A DNA stretch of 64,000 bases from Candidatus Eiseniibacteriota bacterium (GTDB lineage: Bacteria; Eisenbacteria; RBG-16-71-46; CAIMUX01; WJJG01): NCBI GenBank assembly GCA_023129715.1, contig JAGMBO010000054.1, forward strand, positions 62,001-126,000, read 5' to 3'. Each line of letters starts with the position of its first letter. The stretch's first letter is position 1. The translations under genes and the position numbers were made by a program. A model generated the notes under the pieces. The model worked only from the letters and a program-made list of their open reading frames with translations. It had not been told where the DNA came from and did no database searches. Shown here piece by piece: positions 34,741-44,012 of the stretch.

Positions 34741-37700
34741 CTAGGTGGCTCCGCAGCAGTGCTTGTACTTCTTGCCGCTCCCGCACGGACAGGGCTCGTT
34801 GCGCCCCACCTTGCGCTGGGATCGAACGATCGTCTTACCCCGCTGCGCCGCCGCTGCTCCGCTGGCGCTCCGCCCCCCGCTCGTGATGCTCGTACCGACC
34901 GGCGGCGCCACCGGCGCCCGCTCCGCCAGACCACCCATCTCGGCGTGGCGCGCTTCGCCCTGGGGCGCGGGTGCCGCCGGCGCCGCGGGCGCCGCAGCCT
35001 CGCGCTGCACCTGAACGCGGAACAGCAGGCGCAGGGTGTCCTCACCGATCTGCGTCATCATCTCCTCGAACATCCGGAAGGCCTCGCCCTTGTACTCGAG
35101 CAGAGGATCCTTCTGCCCATAGGCGCGCAGTCCGATGCCGCCGCGCAGCATATCGACTTCGTAGAGATGGTCCTTCCAGTGCTCGTCAATCACCCGCAGA
35201 TAGAGCTGGCGCTCGACCTCCCGCGCCGTCGCCTCGCCCCACTCGCTTTCGCGCGCCTGGTAGGCGCCCCGGGCGATGCGCTCGGCCTCCTCGGCCAGCG
35301 GCTGGGGAGCGTCCTTCTCGCGGCGCTGGCGCTGGCTTGCCGCCAGATCCTGCCACACGCCGCGCAGTTCGAAGGGCACCAGGAAGACCCGTTCGAGCTC
35401 CTCGGCGGCGTCGGTGAGCGCGCGGGCGGCCGCTTCCTCGGGATCCTCGAACCCCTCACGGGTCGGGGCAAACACCCCCTCGAGCTTGCGCTCGACGAGC
35501 TCGGAAATCAGTCCCTGGACCTCCTCCGCCAGACTCTCTCCATCTAGAATCTGGCCACGAATTCCATAGACCACCTCGCGCTGCTGATTCATCACATTGT
35601 CGTATTCGAGCAAGTGCTTACGAATACTGAAGTTGTGTTCCTCCACGCGCTTCTGCGCCCGCTCGATCGCCTTGGTGACGAAGTCATGCTCGATCACCTC
35701 GCCCTCGGCCGCGCCCATTTTCTCCATCAGCGCCGAGATGCGCTCGCTGCCGAAGAGGCGCATCAGATCGTCCTCCAGCGAGAGGAAGAAGCGGCTCGAC
35801 CCGGGGTCCCCCTGCCGCCCGGATCGGCCCCGCAGCTGCCGGTCGATCCGTCGGCTCTCGTGGCGTTCGGTGCCGACGATGTGGAGCCCGCAGGGAATGT
35901 CGGCCTCGCAGATCCGCACCCCCTCGCTCGCCTGGCAGTCACCGATACCCTCGGCGGAACGCACCAAACACTTGCGGCCCTTGACGACGCCCTGACCCAG
36001 CTTGATGTCGGTGCCCCGGCCCGCCATGTTGGTCGCGATCGTCACCGCGCCCGGGCTTCCCGCCCGAATGACGATTTCCGCCTCGGCCTCGTGGTGCTTG
36101 GCATTGAGCACCGAATGATTGATCCCGCGGCGTTTCAGCATCCGGCTCAGCGTCTCAGAGACCTCCACGGTGACCGTACCGACCAGCACGGGGCGCCCCA
36201 TCGCGTGGACGCGGGCGATCTCCTCGATGATCGCGTTGTACTTCTCACGGCGCGTGCGAAAAACGAGATCGTTGTAGTCGACCCGCCGCACCGCCTCGTT
36301 GGTCGGCATGACGGTCACGTCGAGCTTGTAGATCTCGAAAAGCTCGGAGGCTTCCGTCTCGGCGGTCCCGGTCATGCCGGCCAGCTTCTCGTAGAGCCGG
36401 AAGTAGTTCTGTAGCGTGATCGTCGCCCAGGTCTGCGTCTCCCCCTCGACGCGGACCTTCTCCTTCGCCTCAAGCGCCTGGTGCAGGCCCTCGCTGAAGC
36501 GCCGTCCCGGCATCAGACGTCCGGTGAACTCGTCGACAATCAGCACCTTGTCGTCCTGGACGACATACTCGACGTCCCGCTCGAAGAGGCAGAAGGCGCG
36601 CAGGAGCTGGTGCATCGTGTGCAACTCGTCGGACTTCGCGCCATACTGCCGATGGATCTCCTGCTTGCGCGCCAGCCGTTCCTTCGCGTCCAGGTCGGAG
36701 TCGTTTTCGAGCGCTCCGATCGCCTCGGAGAGATCGGGAAGCACGAAGTAGTCGGGATCCTTCGGCGAGAGGAAGGTACGCCCCTTGTCAGAGAGATTGA
36801 TGCTCTGGTCGCGCTCGTCGATCGAATAGTAGAGATCCTCGTCGAGCACGTGCAGGCGCTTGTCCCGCATGAAGTCGCTCTCGACGCGATGGATCAGCGC
36901 CTTGAGGTTACGATCGGCGAGGAGTTTGAGGAAGCGCTTGTGCTTCGGCGCCGCCCGTTGCACCTGGAGCATGGCCACGCCGGCCTCGTAATCGGCGTCG
37001 CCCTGCGGCTCCTCGCCCGCCTCTGCGGCGCGATCACTGTCGGCCAGCAGCCGTTCGGCACTGTTGAGCATTTCTCCAACCAGCGCCGTCTGGGCCCGCA
37101 CCAACCGGTCGACTGGATCGCGCAGCGCGTCGTAGCGTTGATGGGAGGCGGCCACCGGACCGGAGATGATCAGCGGCGTGCGCGCCTCGTCGACGAGCAC
37201 CGAGTCGACCTCATCGACGATCGCGTAGTGGTGGCCCCGCTGGACCTGGTCCGACTTCCGCACCGCCATGTTGTCGCGCAAGTAGTCGAAACCGAACTCG
37301 TTGTTCGTCCCGTAGCTGACATCGCAAGCGTAGCCGGCCCGGCGGGCGACGTTGTCCAGGTCGTGATGGATCACACCCACCGTCAGCCCCAAGAAGCGCA
37401 GGATCTCCCCCATCCACTCGCTGTCCCGGCGCGCCAGGTAGTCGTTGACCGTCACCAGATGGCAGCCCTTGCCGGACAGGGCATTGAGGTAGAGAGGCAT
37501 CACCGCAACGAGGGTCTTGCCCTCTCCGGTCGCCATCTCGGCGATCCGGCCCTGGTGGAGAACAATCGCCCCGACGAGCTGGACGTCATAGGGCACCATC
37601 TCCCAGGTGATCTCGTGTCCCACCACGCTCCAGCGCCGCCCCACGTGGCGCCGGCAGGCCTCCTTGACCACCGCAAACGCCTCGGGCAAAAGATCATCGA

Positions 37701-37899
37701 CCGTCTCTCCAGCTGCGAGCCGGCTGCGGAACTCCTCGGTCTTGCCTCGCAGCGCCTCGTCATCGAGATCGGCGAGCGTGCCCCAGGCCTCGTTGATCTC
37801 CTCCACCAGGGGCCAGAGCGGGCGCATGTCCCGCTCGTGCTTCGTGCCAAAGACACGGGTCAGGTTGCGCGCGGCAAGTTTTCTGATCGCATCGAACAT
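34741..37899 (-). CDS. secA: Preprotein translocase ATPase SecA (long form)
   Basis: 1052 residues against 901 in E. coli. NBD1 Walker A is EMATGEGKT, VDEVDSVLVDEARTPLIISG gives the DEAD region, and NBD2 has VTIATNMAGRGTDI. The extra length is partly an insertion after the DEVD motif (about residues 235-370, with KHKRFLKLLADRNLKALI), as in Bacteroidetes-type SecA. The C-terminus carries the SEC-C zinc motif NEPCPCGSGKKYKHCCG. It drives Sec export through SecYEG. A promoter lies just upstream. Confidence 0.96.
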   Translation of the reverse strand: MFDAIRKLAARNLTRVFGTKHERDMRPLWPLVEEINEAWGTLADLDDEALRGKTEEFRSRLAAGETVDDLLPEAFAVVKEACRRHVGRRWSVVGHEITWEMVPYDVQLVGAIVLHQGRIAEMATGEGKTLVAVMPLYLNALSGKGCHLVTVNDYLARRDSEWMGEILRFLGLTVGVIHHDLDNVARRAGYACDVSYGTNNEFGFDYLRDNMAVRKSDQVQRGHHYAIVDEVDSVLVDEARTPLIISGPVAASHQRYDALRDPVDRLVRAQTALVGEMLNSAERLLADSDRAAEAGEEPQGDADYEAGVAMLQVQRAAPKHKRFLKLLADRNLKALIHRVESDFMRDKRLHVLDEDLYYSIDERDQSINLSDKGRTFLSPKDPDYFVLPDLSEAIGALENDSDLDAKERLARKQEIHRQYGAKSDELHTMHQLLRAFCLFERDVEYVVQDDKVLIVDEFTGRLMPGRRFSEGLHQALEAKEKVRVEGETQTWATITLQNYFRLYEKLAGMTGTAETEASELFEIYKLDVTVMPTNEAVRRVDYNDLVFRTRREKYNAIIEEIARVHAMGRPVLVGTVTVEVSETLSRMLKRRGINHSVLNAKHHEAEAEIVIRAGSPGAVTIATNMAGRGTDIKLGQGVVKGRKCLVRSAEGIGDCQASEGVRICEADIPCGLHIVGTERHESRRIDRQLRGRSGRQGDPGSSRFFLSLEDDLMRLFGSERISALMEKMGAAEGEVIEHDFVTKAIERAQKRVEEHNFSIRKHLLEYDNVMNQQREVVYGIRGQILDGESLAEEVQGLISELVERKLEGVFAPTREGFEDPEEAAARALTDAAEELERVFLVPFELRGVWQDLAASQRQRREKDAPQPLAEEAERIARGAYQARESEWGEATAREVERQLYLRVIDEHWKDHLYEVDMLRGGIGLRAYGQKDPLLEYKGEAFRMFEEMMTQIGEDTLRLLFRVQVQREAAAPAAPAAPAPQGEARHAEMGGLAERAPVAPPVGTSITSGGRSASGAAAAQRGKTIVRSQRKVGRNEPCPCGSGKKYKHCCGAT

Positions 37900-37985
37900 C
37901 GGCTCTCTCTTCCCTCGGGGGCGCCTTCACCGCTCGTGAGCGGCCTCGGCCGCAGCGCCCCCCTCAGCGGCGCAGGTGAGCGGCA

Positions 37986-38015
37986 ACGCTAGCAAAGCCC
38001 CGGCCGGACCTGCAA
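37986..38015 (-). promoter_or_regulatory. Promoter for secA: TTGCAG-N18-TAGCGT with TGC extension
   Basis: Minus-strand TTGCAG (38015-38010), an 18-bp spacer, then TGC and TAGCGT (37991-37986), about 87 bases before the secA ATG. An inverted repeat GCAAAGCC/GGCTTTGC (37992-37999 and 38018-38025) flanks the spacer and could be an operator or the end of the upstream transcript. Confidence 0.55.
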
Positions 38016-38055
38016 GAGGCTTTGCCCCCCGCCCTTGCGGTGCCCGACACCGCGG

Positions 38056-38622
38056 CTAATGGATCAACGTCATCGCGAACCCGGCCGCCAGGGGAATTCG
38101 CAAATTGTCGTCGAGGGGAATCGGCAGCAACTCGATGAGCGTCGCCATCACGGCCCCGACGATCCTCTCGTGCCAGCCGAGCTCCGGAATCAGCCAGGCG
38201 ATTCCGATGCAGACCAGCAAACAGGCCAGACTGCCCTCGAGTGTCTTGCCGAAGATACGCGTGCGGCCGATCGAACGACCGACCAGCGCCGCAACGCTAT
38301 CCCCGACGATCAGAAACCCCAGCGCCGCGACCGCCACCGGCTTCCGGAAGGCGTAGACGCAGATCAGGCTCGAGAGCAGCAGATAGGTTCCGCCGAGCAG
38401 GTTGTAGCGCTCGTGGTCCCGGATCAACCGCCCGAAGAAAATGTAGAAGAACGACCGCATGCGCGGCTCGTTGAGCCGCACGACCTCGATGACGAAGGAG
38501 AGCACCGTCAGGGTGGCCAGGATCGCGCGCCCCAGCGGCTCCTCGATGAAGTAGTAGCCGATCGGGATCGACACTCCCGACAGGTGGATCGTCTTGCGGC
38601 CGATTTCCCGAAACCACCCCAC
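38056..38622 (-). CDS. CTP-transferase-fold polyprenol/diacylglycerol kinase-like membrane protein
   Basis: 188 residues from a GTG at 38622, with GGAGG exactly 5 bases upstream; the open frame runs further but without sense. REIGRKTIHLSGVSIPIGYY opens the protein. Four to six membrane helices follow, and the motif GDSVAALVGRSIG then FGKTLEGSLACL is the DxxAxxxGxxxG...GKTxEG signature shared by dolichol kinase, phytol kinase and yeast DGK1. It probably uses CTP to phosphorylate a polyprenol or diacylglycerol in the inner membrane. The exact substrate is unknown. It lies between the lytic transglycosylase and secA. Confidence 0.78.
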   Translation of the reverse strand: MGWFREIGRKTIHLSGVSIPIGYYFIEEPLGRAILATLTVLSFVIEVVRLNEPRMRSFFYIFFGRLIRDHERYNLLGGTYLLLSSLICVYAFRKPVAVAALGFLIVGDSVAALVGRSIGRTRIFGKTLEGSLACLLVCIGIAWLIPELGWHERIVGAVMATLIELLPIPLDDNLRIPLAAGFAMTLIH

Positions 38623-38644
38623 AGGAGCCTCCGACACACACCGG

Positions 38645-38653
38645 ACCCTAGCA
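38645..38653 (-). promoter_or_regulatory. Possible extended -10 (TGCTAGGGT) close to the kinase start
   Basis: TGC TAGGGT on the minus strand ends 23 bases before the GTG at 38622, implying a leader of about 15 bases that still contains the GGAGG ribosome site. No matching -35 is seen. Confidence 0.35.
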
Positions 38654-38689
38654 TCCACGCCCCCAGCTTGCGGGAGCGCGCCGGGGCTG

Positions 38690-41278
38690 TCAATCGGAGG
38701 GCGCAGGGTCTTGGCCCGAGGACCCCGACGCTCGGCCGGAGGGCGCGGAGCTCTCGCCGGCCGGCTCGAGGCATCGGCCGGCTGACCCGGCCCCCTCGCC
38801 GGTCGCCTCGGAGACCACCCCCGGCAACGCTGGCGGATAGAGAGTGCGCAGGAAGCCATGGTGCATCAGGACGCTCTTGACGAAGCGCCGCGTCTCACCA
38901 TACCCGATCAGCTCGATGAAATGGTCCAGGCCCTCCGCCCGCGCCCGCCAGCCCAGAGCCCGCTGCAGCCCACCATTGTAAGCGGCCAGCGCGACCGGCA
39001 GCTCCCCGTCGGCAGCTTCAAGCAATTCCAGCAGGTGCCGACTGCCGAGCATGATGTTGTCCGCCGCGCGATGGAGATCGAAGTCCCGCCACCCCAGCGA
39101 ATCGGCCATGCGCCGGGCGGTCGCCGGCATCAACTGCATCAGGCCTCGGGCTCCCGCCGAAGAGCGGGCGCAGATCTCGAGCAGCGACTCCTGCCGCATG
39201 ACGGCGAGCAGCAGGGCGGGTGAGAGGTCGCAGCGCTCCGCGGCGGCGGCGACCTCCGGCGCATAGGCCACCGGATAGCGCGCCCGCCGGTCTCCAACCC
39301 GAATCCCGATCCGGATCGCCTCGCCCTGATCGCCGAGTGCCCGCAGCAGGGCGGCGCGCTCGGAAGCATTCAGCGCCCGCCAGCCCGGCAGGCGCCTCCA
39401 TTGGGCCCGTGCCCACCCCACCTCTCCGGCATGCAGGAAGAGAACGCCGAGACGCGCGATCGGCTGATCGGCGATCAGGTTTAGCAGGCGCTCCCGCTCG
39501 ATGGCGTCGAGATGGGCACTCGCCGCCGGCCAGGCCCAGCTGGCCGGATCCCGAGCTTCCTCGGCCCAGGACACCCACGCACAGGAATCGTCCCGGCATC
39601 CATCACCCGCCACGCGCAAGGCCTGACGGGCACGAAAGGCGAAGTAGCCGGGGTTGCGCTCCTCCGCCCCCCGGATCAGGTAGTCATCGGTTGCCGTCTT
39701 TCTTGCGGTCCCGGCCCCGGTCCGGGCCCCGGCCCCGCTGCCTGTCCCCGGCTCGCTCTCTGCCGCGGCCTCCAAGAGGGCCCGCCACAGGCACGGCCCC
39801 GCCGTCTGATCGGACCGCGCCGACGCACAAAGCATCTCCAGTCTCGACCGCGCCGCCTCGGCATCCCCCGCGCGGAACCGGCAGAGCGCTTCGCGCAATT
39901 GGCTCTCGCGCGTAAAGCGGCTCTCCGGCAAGCGCACCTGCAATTCCCGATAGCACTCCGCCGCTCGCGCCCAGTACTGGCCATCCTCGAGCTCGCGCGC
40001 CAGCTCCCAGAGCGCCACGGCCGCCTCGAGCGCCTCCCGCGCCGTCATCGACGCCGCCGCGACGCCGGGCAGCGCGGCGCGCCGAAAGGCCGCCTCCATC
40101 GCCGCCACATCGCCCCGCCGGCGCTGCCGCCGCCCCTCCAGCAGGGCCGCGTAGAGGACCGTCTCGCGGTTGCCCGCACCCGCCGTCCAGGTGGCCGCAG
40201 CCGTGAACGCCGCCTCCCAACCCACCGCCTGGAGCGCCCCCAGGATCGCACGCGTCGCCCGGTTGCGGTCGCCCGCCTCGAGCACCTCGCGGTGCCGAAG
40301 CCAGCCCGCATGCGCTTGGCCCACCCCGCCAAGTTCGCACAAGACTTCAATCGCGCATCTCAACACATTGGACGGCAATTGCTTGTCCGATGAGAGAATC
40401 TCTTCCGCCTGGCGCCGCCGCACCGCCGCCCCGCGTCGTTCGCCGCCTGCGCGCTCTGCGGCGCGCACGAAGGCGCAGTGGTACGCCACTCCGTCACCCG
40501 CCCGCCGTGCAATCTCGCCGAGATAGGTCTCGGCGGCCGCCTGAAGTTCCCTCTCCCCGCCCAGGCGTGGAAGCTGGCGTTCCAGCAGCCGGCGTGCCTC
40601 GGCATCCTTCCCCGCCCGCAGCAGGTGTTGCACCGCCCGGATCGAGAGACTCCCGGCGAAGAGATGCCCGGGCTGATGATGAATCAGTTCGACCGCCAGC
40701 GACCCGGCGCGCAGCGAATCGAATCGATCGAGCGCGCGCACCCGCATCCAGTCGGCATGCCCGCGGATGGCGGGCGGCACGCGACCGGCGAGTGCCTCGG
40801 CAGCCTCCCGGGCCGCTCCCCGCTCGTAGGCTTCCAATGCGAGCCAGAACTCGAGCCCCCTGCTCGGATCGAGTCGTTCACGCTCTTGCTCGGTCAGATG
40901 GCGGAGCCACGACCAGGTGGCCGCCCTGCGCCCGGCGATCAGCATCTCGAGCAGCGGGACTGCCTCCCCGGGCGCCGGCCAAACGGCCGGCGGCGAGGAG
41001 ACCAGGCACACCTCCAGTGAGTCGAGCAGCACTTGGTAGACGGTCTCCGCCCTCAGGATCGCCGCCGGATCGAGTGTCATCCGCGCCCCGCGCGCCTCGC
41101 GCTGCGCCCCCTGCAGGCGCGCCATGGGGGCGGCCCAAACAGTCGGTGTCTCCGCCGTGGGAACGGACGCATCGGCGGCGGCGAGCGCCACGCAGAGCAT
41201 CGCTCCGATCAGAGTCGCGGCTCTGCGCACGAGAGCAGGGAGGTGAGGCGCCGGCCGCCTCGGGGCATTAGTGTGCAA
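38690..41278 (-). CDS. slt: Soluble lytic murein transglycosylase (SLT domain)
   Basis: 862 residues from a TTG at 41278, chosen for AGGGGAG 5 bases upstream and because it gives a good signal peptide (basic start, then AATLIGAMLCVALAAADA). Residues 60-600 are alpha-helical superhelix-type repeats. The catalytic SLT domain lies near the C-terminus: E697 in AVMRQES, then SSAGARGLMQLMPATA and VALAAYNGG. It cleaves peptidoglycan with 1,6-anhydro products in the periplasm. A Gly/Ala/Thr low-complexity run is near residue 540 and a Ser/Gly-rich tail ends the chain. The start overlaps the purH stop by 11 bases. Confidence 0.88.
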   Translation of the reverse strand: MHTNAPRRPAPHLPALVRRAATLIGAMLCVALAAADASVPTAETPTVWAAPMARLQGAQREARGARMTLDPAAILRAETVYQVLLDSLEVCLVSSPPAVWPAPGEAVPLLEMLIAGRRAATWSWLRHLTEQERERLDPSRGLEFWLALEAYERGAAREAAEALAGRVPPAIRGHADWMRVRALDRFDSLRAGSLAVELIHHQPGHLFAGSLSIRAVQHLLRAGKDAEARRLLERQLPRLGGERELQAAAETYLGEIARRAGDGVAYHCAFVRAAERAGGERRGAAVRRRQAEEILSSDKQLPSNVLRCAIEVLCELGGVGQAHAGWLRHREVLEAGDRNRATRAILGALQAVGWEAAFTAAATWTAGAGNRETVLYAALLEGRRQRRRGDVAAMEAAFRRAALPGVAAASMTAREALEAAVALWELARELEDGQYWARAAECYRELQVRLPESRFTRESQLREALCRFRAGDAEAARSRLEMLCASARSDQTAGPCLWRALLEAAAESEPGTGSGAGARTGAGTARKTATDDYLIRGAEERNPGYFAFRARQALRVAGDGCRDDSCAWVSWAEEARDPASWAWPAASAHLDAIERERLLNLIADQPIARLGVLFLHAGEVGWARAQWRRLPGWRALNASERAALLRALGDQGEAIRIGIRVGDRRARYPVAYAPEVAAAAERCDLSPALLLAVMRQESLLEICARSSAGARGLMQLMPATARRMADSLGWRDFDLHRAADNIMLGSRHLLELLEAADGELPVALAAYNGGLQRALGWRARAEGLDHFIELIGYGETRRFVKSVLMHHGFLRTLYPPALPGVVSEATGEGAGSAGRCLEPAGESSAPSGRASGSSGQDPAPSD

Positions 41279-42827
41279 AGACGCGCTCCCCTGTGAAGTA
41301 CATCGGAATCCCCAAGCGCGCACAGGCCGCGATACTCTCTTCGTCACGCCGCGATCCCCCCGGCTGCACGATCGCGCGCACCCCCGCCGCAGCAGCGCGC
41401 TCGACGACATCGGCGAAGGGAAAGAAGGCATCGCTCGCCAGTACCGACCCCTCCGTTTCGTGCTCCGCCCGCCGCGCCTTCATCAGGGCGACTTCACAGG
41501 CATCAATCCGGCTGGTCTGTCCGCCGCCCAATCCCAGGGTGCGCCGCTCCTTGGTGACCGCAATCGCATTCGAGCGCACATGACGTACGACCCGCCAGGC
41601 GAACTCCAGTTCCGCCAGCGTGTCGTCAGCGGCCCCTTCCCGAGTCACGCAGTTCCAGGCGGCGGGGGCACTCAGCGCCGGGAGGGGTCCCTGAACGAGC
41701 ACCGCGTTGCCGAGCGAGTAGAAGCTTGCGGCGCCGGCGCCCCTCGCCGCGTCCCCTCCCGCCAGCACCCGCAGGTTCTTCTTGCGCCGCAGCGTCTCGA
41801 GTGCCTCGGCGCTCCATTCGGGGGCCAGAACGACCTCCAGGAACATCTCGGCCAAACACTCGGCCACCCGTCGATCGCCCACCCGGTTCAGGGCGACTAC
41901 CCCGCCGAACGCGGAGAGCGGGTCACCATCCCGGGCGCGCACGAACGCCTCGGCGGGATCGCGTCCCAGGGCGACACCGCTCGGGGTGCGGTGCTTGATC
42001 ACGACGGCGGCACACTCGTCGAATTCACCCACCGCCTGGCACCCCGCCCACAAGTCAGCGAGGTTGTTATACGAGAGCTCCTTGCCTTGATGCTGCACGA
42101 GGCCGCGCCAGAAACCCCCGCCGGTCACGTAGCAGGCGGCTGGTTGGCTCGGATTCTCGCCATAGCGCAGCGCCTGCCAGCGTGGTCCTCCCGCCGCCCA
42201 CCGATCGCCCAGCGCTCCCGGACTTGCGAGATAGCCGTGGATCGCCGCGTCATAGGCCGCCGTCAGGGCAAACGCCCCGCCCGCCAACTCCGCCGAGAAC
42301 GAGCGCGAGACCCGCCCACCGCCCTCAGCCAGCGCCTCGGCCACCGGCCCATAGTGGGCAGGCGTCGGCACGACCAGGACATGCTGGTGGTTCTTGGCCG
42401 CCGCCCGGATCATGGCTGGGCCGCCGATGTCGATCATCTCGATGCAGCGTTTGCGATCATCGCCGGCGGCCGCAATCGTATCGAGGAAGGGATAGAGATT
42501 GACGCACAGCAGATCGATCGGCTCGATACCATGGGCGGCAGCCTCGTCGCGGTCGCGCGCCGAGTCACGCTGCATCAACAAGCCACCGTGCACCTGGGGC
42601 GTCAGCGTCTTCACGCGCCCGCCAAAGAGTTCGCCGAAGCCGGTGCGCTCCTCGAGCGCCGTCACCGGAAGGCCCGCCTCACGAATCGCGGTCGCCGTCG
42701 CTCCCGTGGCGACCAACGCCACGCCTTGCTCGCATAGCCGGCGCGCAAACTCGACGACGCCGGTCTTGTCGTAGACTGATAGCAGCGCCCGCCGGACTTC
42801 GATCTCTCCCCGCATGCCCTCTCCCAC
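41268..42827 (-). CDS. purH: Bifunctional AICAR transformylase / IMP cyclohydrolase PurH
   Basis: 519 residues, GTG at 42827 with AGGAGGAGG upstream (an ATG at 42815 is possible). IMP cyclohydrolase domain 1-200: LLSVYDKTGVVEFA, VKTLTPQVHGGLL, LLCVNLYPF and EMIDIGGPAMIRAAAKNH. Transformylase domain 200-519: LRYGENPSQPA, the catalytic Lys-His in VIKHRTPSGVA (usually KHxNPCG, so Asn and Cys are replaced), DPLSAFGGVVA, and AIVQPGGSRRDEE. It performs the last two steps to IMP. It lies between purC and slt in one transcription direction. Confidence 0.95.
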   Translation of the reverse strand: MGEGMRGEIEVRRALLSVYDKTGVVEFARRLCEQGVALVATGATATAIREAGLPVTALEERTGFGELFGGRVKTLTPQVHGGLLMQRDSARDRDEAAAHGIEPIDLLCVNLYPFLDTIAAAGDDRKRCIEMIDIGGPAMIRAAAKNHQHVLVVPTPAHYGPVAEALAEGGGRVSRSFSAELAGGAFALTAAYDAAIHGYLASPGALGDRWAAGGPRWQALRYGENPSQPAACYVTGGGFWRGLVQHQGKELSYNNLADLWAGCQAVGEFDECAAVVIKHRTPSGVALGRDPAEAFVRARDGDPLSAFGGVVALNRVGDRRVAECLAEMFLEVVLAPEWSAEALETLRRKKNLRVLAGGDAARGAGAASFYSLGNAVLVQGPLPALSAPAAWNCVTREGAADDTLAELEFAWRVVRHVRSNAIAVTKERRTLGLGGGQTSRIDACEVALMKARRAEHETEGSVLASDAFFPFADVVERAAAAGVRAIVQPGGSRRDEESIAACARLGIPMYFTGERVFAH

Positions 42828-42873
42828 GTCCGCCTCCTCCTACCGGCGACCCCATCAAGCGGGTCCCCGCGCG

Positions 42874-43827
42874 TCAGTCCGCTCGCCCCACGCCGCCACT
42901 CGCCAGCGGATCCCCCGCGGTTACCAGTCGCAACGCGCGCGCGTATCGCTCGCGGGTCTCGTCAACGACCGCCGCGGGCAGTTCGGGCGGCGGCCCCTCG
43001 CCGTGCCAACCCTGACCCTTGAGGTAGTCGCGCACCGCCTGCTTGTCCAGACTGACCGGCCTCTTCCCCGGCCCCACCGACTCCCGCGGCCAGAAGCGGG
43101 AGGAATCGGGCGTCAACGCCTCGTCGATCAGCGTCAGCCGCCCGTCGATCCAGCCGAACTCGAACTTCGTGTCGGCGATGATCACGCCGCGTTGCTCGGC
43201 GTGCTCGGCCGCGTGGCGATAGAGCGACAGACTCAACCGGGCCAGTTCTCCCGCGAGTTCCCCGCCCACCAGATCGTTCAGCTCAGCCCTGCTCATCGGT
43301 TCGTCGTGTCCCGCATCGGCCTTGGTCGTCGGGGTGAAGATCGGCTCAGGAAGGCGCTCGAAGGGCCGCAATCCGGCCGGCAAGGGCACCCCACAGATCG
43401 CCCCCTCGGCCTCGTAGGCCGCCACGCCCGAGCCGGCCAGCCACCCGCGCACGACACACTCGACCGGAATCCGCTCCGCCTTACCCACGCGCATCGTGCG
43501 TCCCGCCAGCAACCGGCCATGGGCCTGCAGGGTTGTGGGCAGGGCGGTGAGATCCGCGCTGAGGAAGTGATGCGGCACGATCTGCGCCAGGCGCTCGAAC
43601 CAGAAAATCGAGATCTGATTGAGCATGATGCCGCGGCCCGGGATTCCGTTGGGCAGAACCTGGTCGAACGCCGAGAGCCGATCGGTCGTCACGATCAGCA
43701 GCGCATCCCCGAGATCGACGATCTCGCGAACCTTGCCGGCATGATCGGGGGGCACCCCCAAACTGCCCAGCCCCAGGAACGGTTCTTCCACCGCCGCCAC
43801 GAGTCCCTCCCAATCCACCGCAGTCAT
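42874..43827 (-). CDS. purC: SAICAR synthetase PurC
   Basis: 317 residues, the longer eukaryote/actinobacteria-like class. GKVREIVDLGDALLIVTTDR opens the SAICAR fold; IPVECVVRGWLAGSG, PIFTPTTKADAGHDEP and IADTKFEFGWIDG follow. It condenses CAIR with aspartate using ATP. GGAGGA lies 4 bases before the ATG. A clear promoter at 43966-43994 suggests that it heads the purC-purH unit, separate from comEC upstream. The leader is about 130 bases long, with no recognised riboswitch. Confidence 0.95.
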   Translation of the reverse strand: MTAVDWEGLVAAVEEPFLGLGSLGVPPDHAGKVREIVDLGDALLIVTTDRLSAFDQVLPNGIPGRGIMLNQISIFWFERLAQIVPHHFLSADLTALPTTLQAHGRLLAGRTMRVGKAERIPVECVVRGWLAGSGVAAYEAEGAICGVPLPAGLRPFERLPEPIFTPTTKADAGHDEPMSRAELNDLVGGELAGELARLSLSLYRHAAEHAEQRGVIIADTKFEFGWIDGRLTLIDEALTPDSSRFWPRESVGPGKRPVSLDKQAVRDYLKGQGWHGEGPPPELPAAVVDETRERYARALRLVTAGDPLASGGVGRAD

Positions 43828-43965
43828 CGGATCCTCCGTCTCATCCCTACTCCATCCCCCTACTTCATCCCCCTACGCCGACCCTCTCGCGAGCACGCGC
43901 GCCGTACCCCCATCGCTCCGTCCAGGCGCGCGCACCGGCGGGCTCGCACAGCGGCACGCCGCGCA

Positions 43966-43994
43966 CTTATAGCACGCACTCGGAGGGCCCTCAA
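43966..43994 (-). promoter_or_regulatory. Promoter for purC: TTGAGG-N17-TATAAG with TGC extension
   Basis: TTGAGG (43994-43989), a 17-bp spacer ending TGC, TATAAG (43971-43966) on the minus strand, in the 185-bp gap after comEC. Confidence 0.65.
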
Positions 43995-44012
43995 GAATCG
44001 CCCCCGATCTCG

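Noticed and set aside
37992-38025. Inverted repeat GCAAAGCC/GGCTTTGC as a terminator of the kinase gene
   Set aside because: The loop is 18 bases, no T-run follows, and the element overlaps a good secA promoter, so it is noted there instead.
38688-38693. TTGACA on the minus strand upstream of the kinase gene
   Set aside because: The TGCTAGGGT element is 37 bases away and no -10 lies at 16-18 bp.
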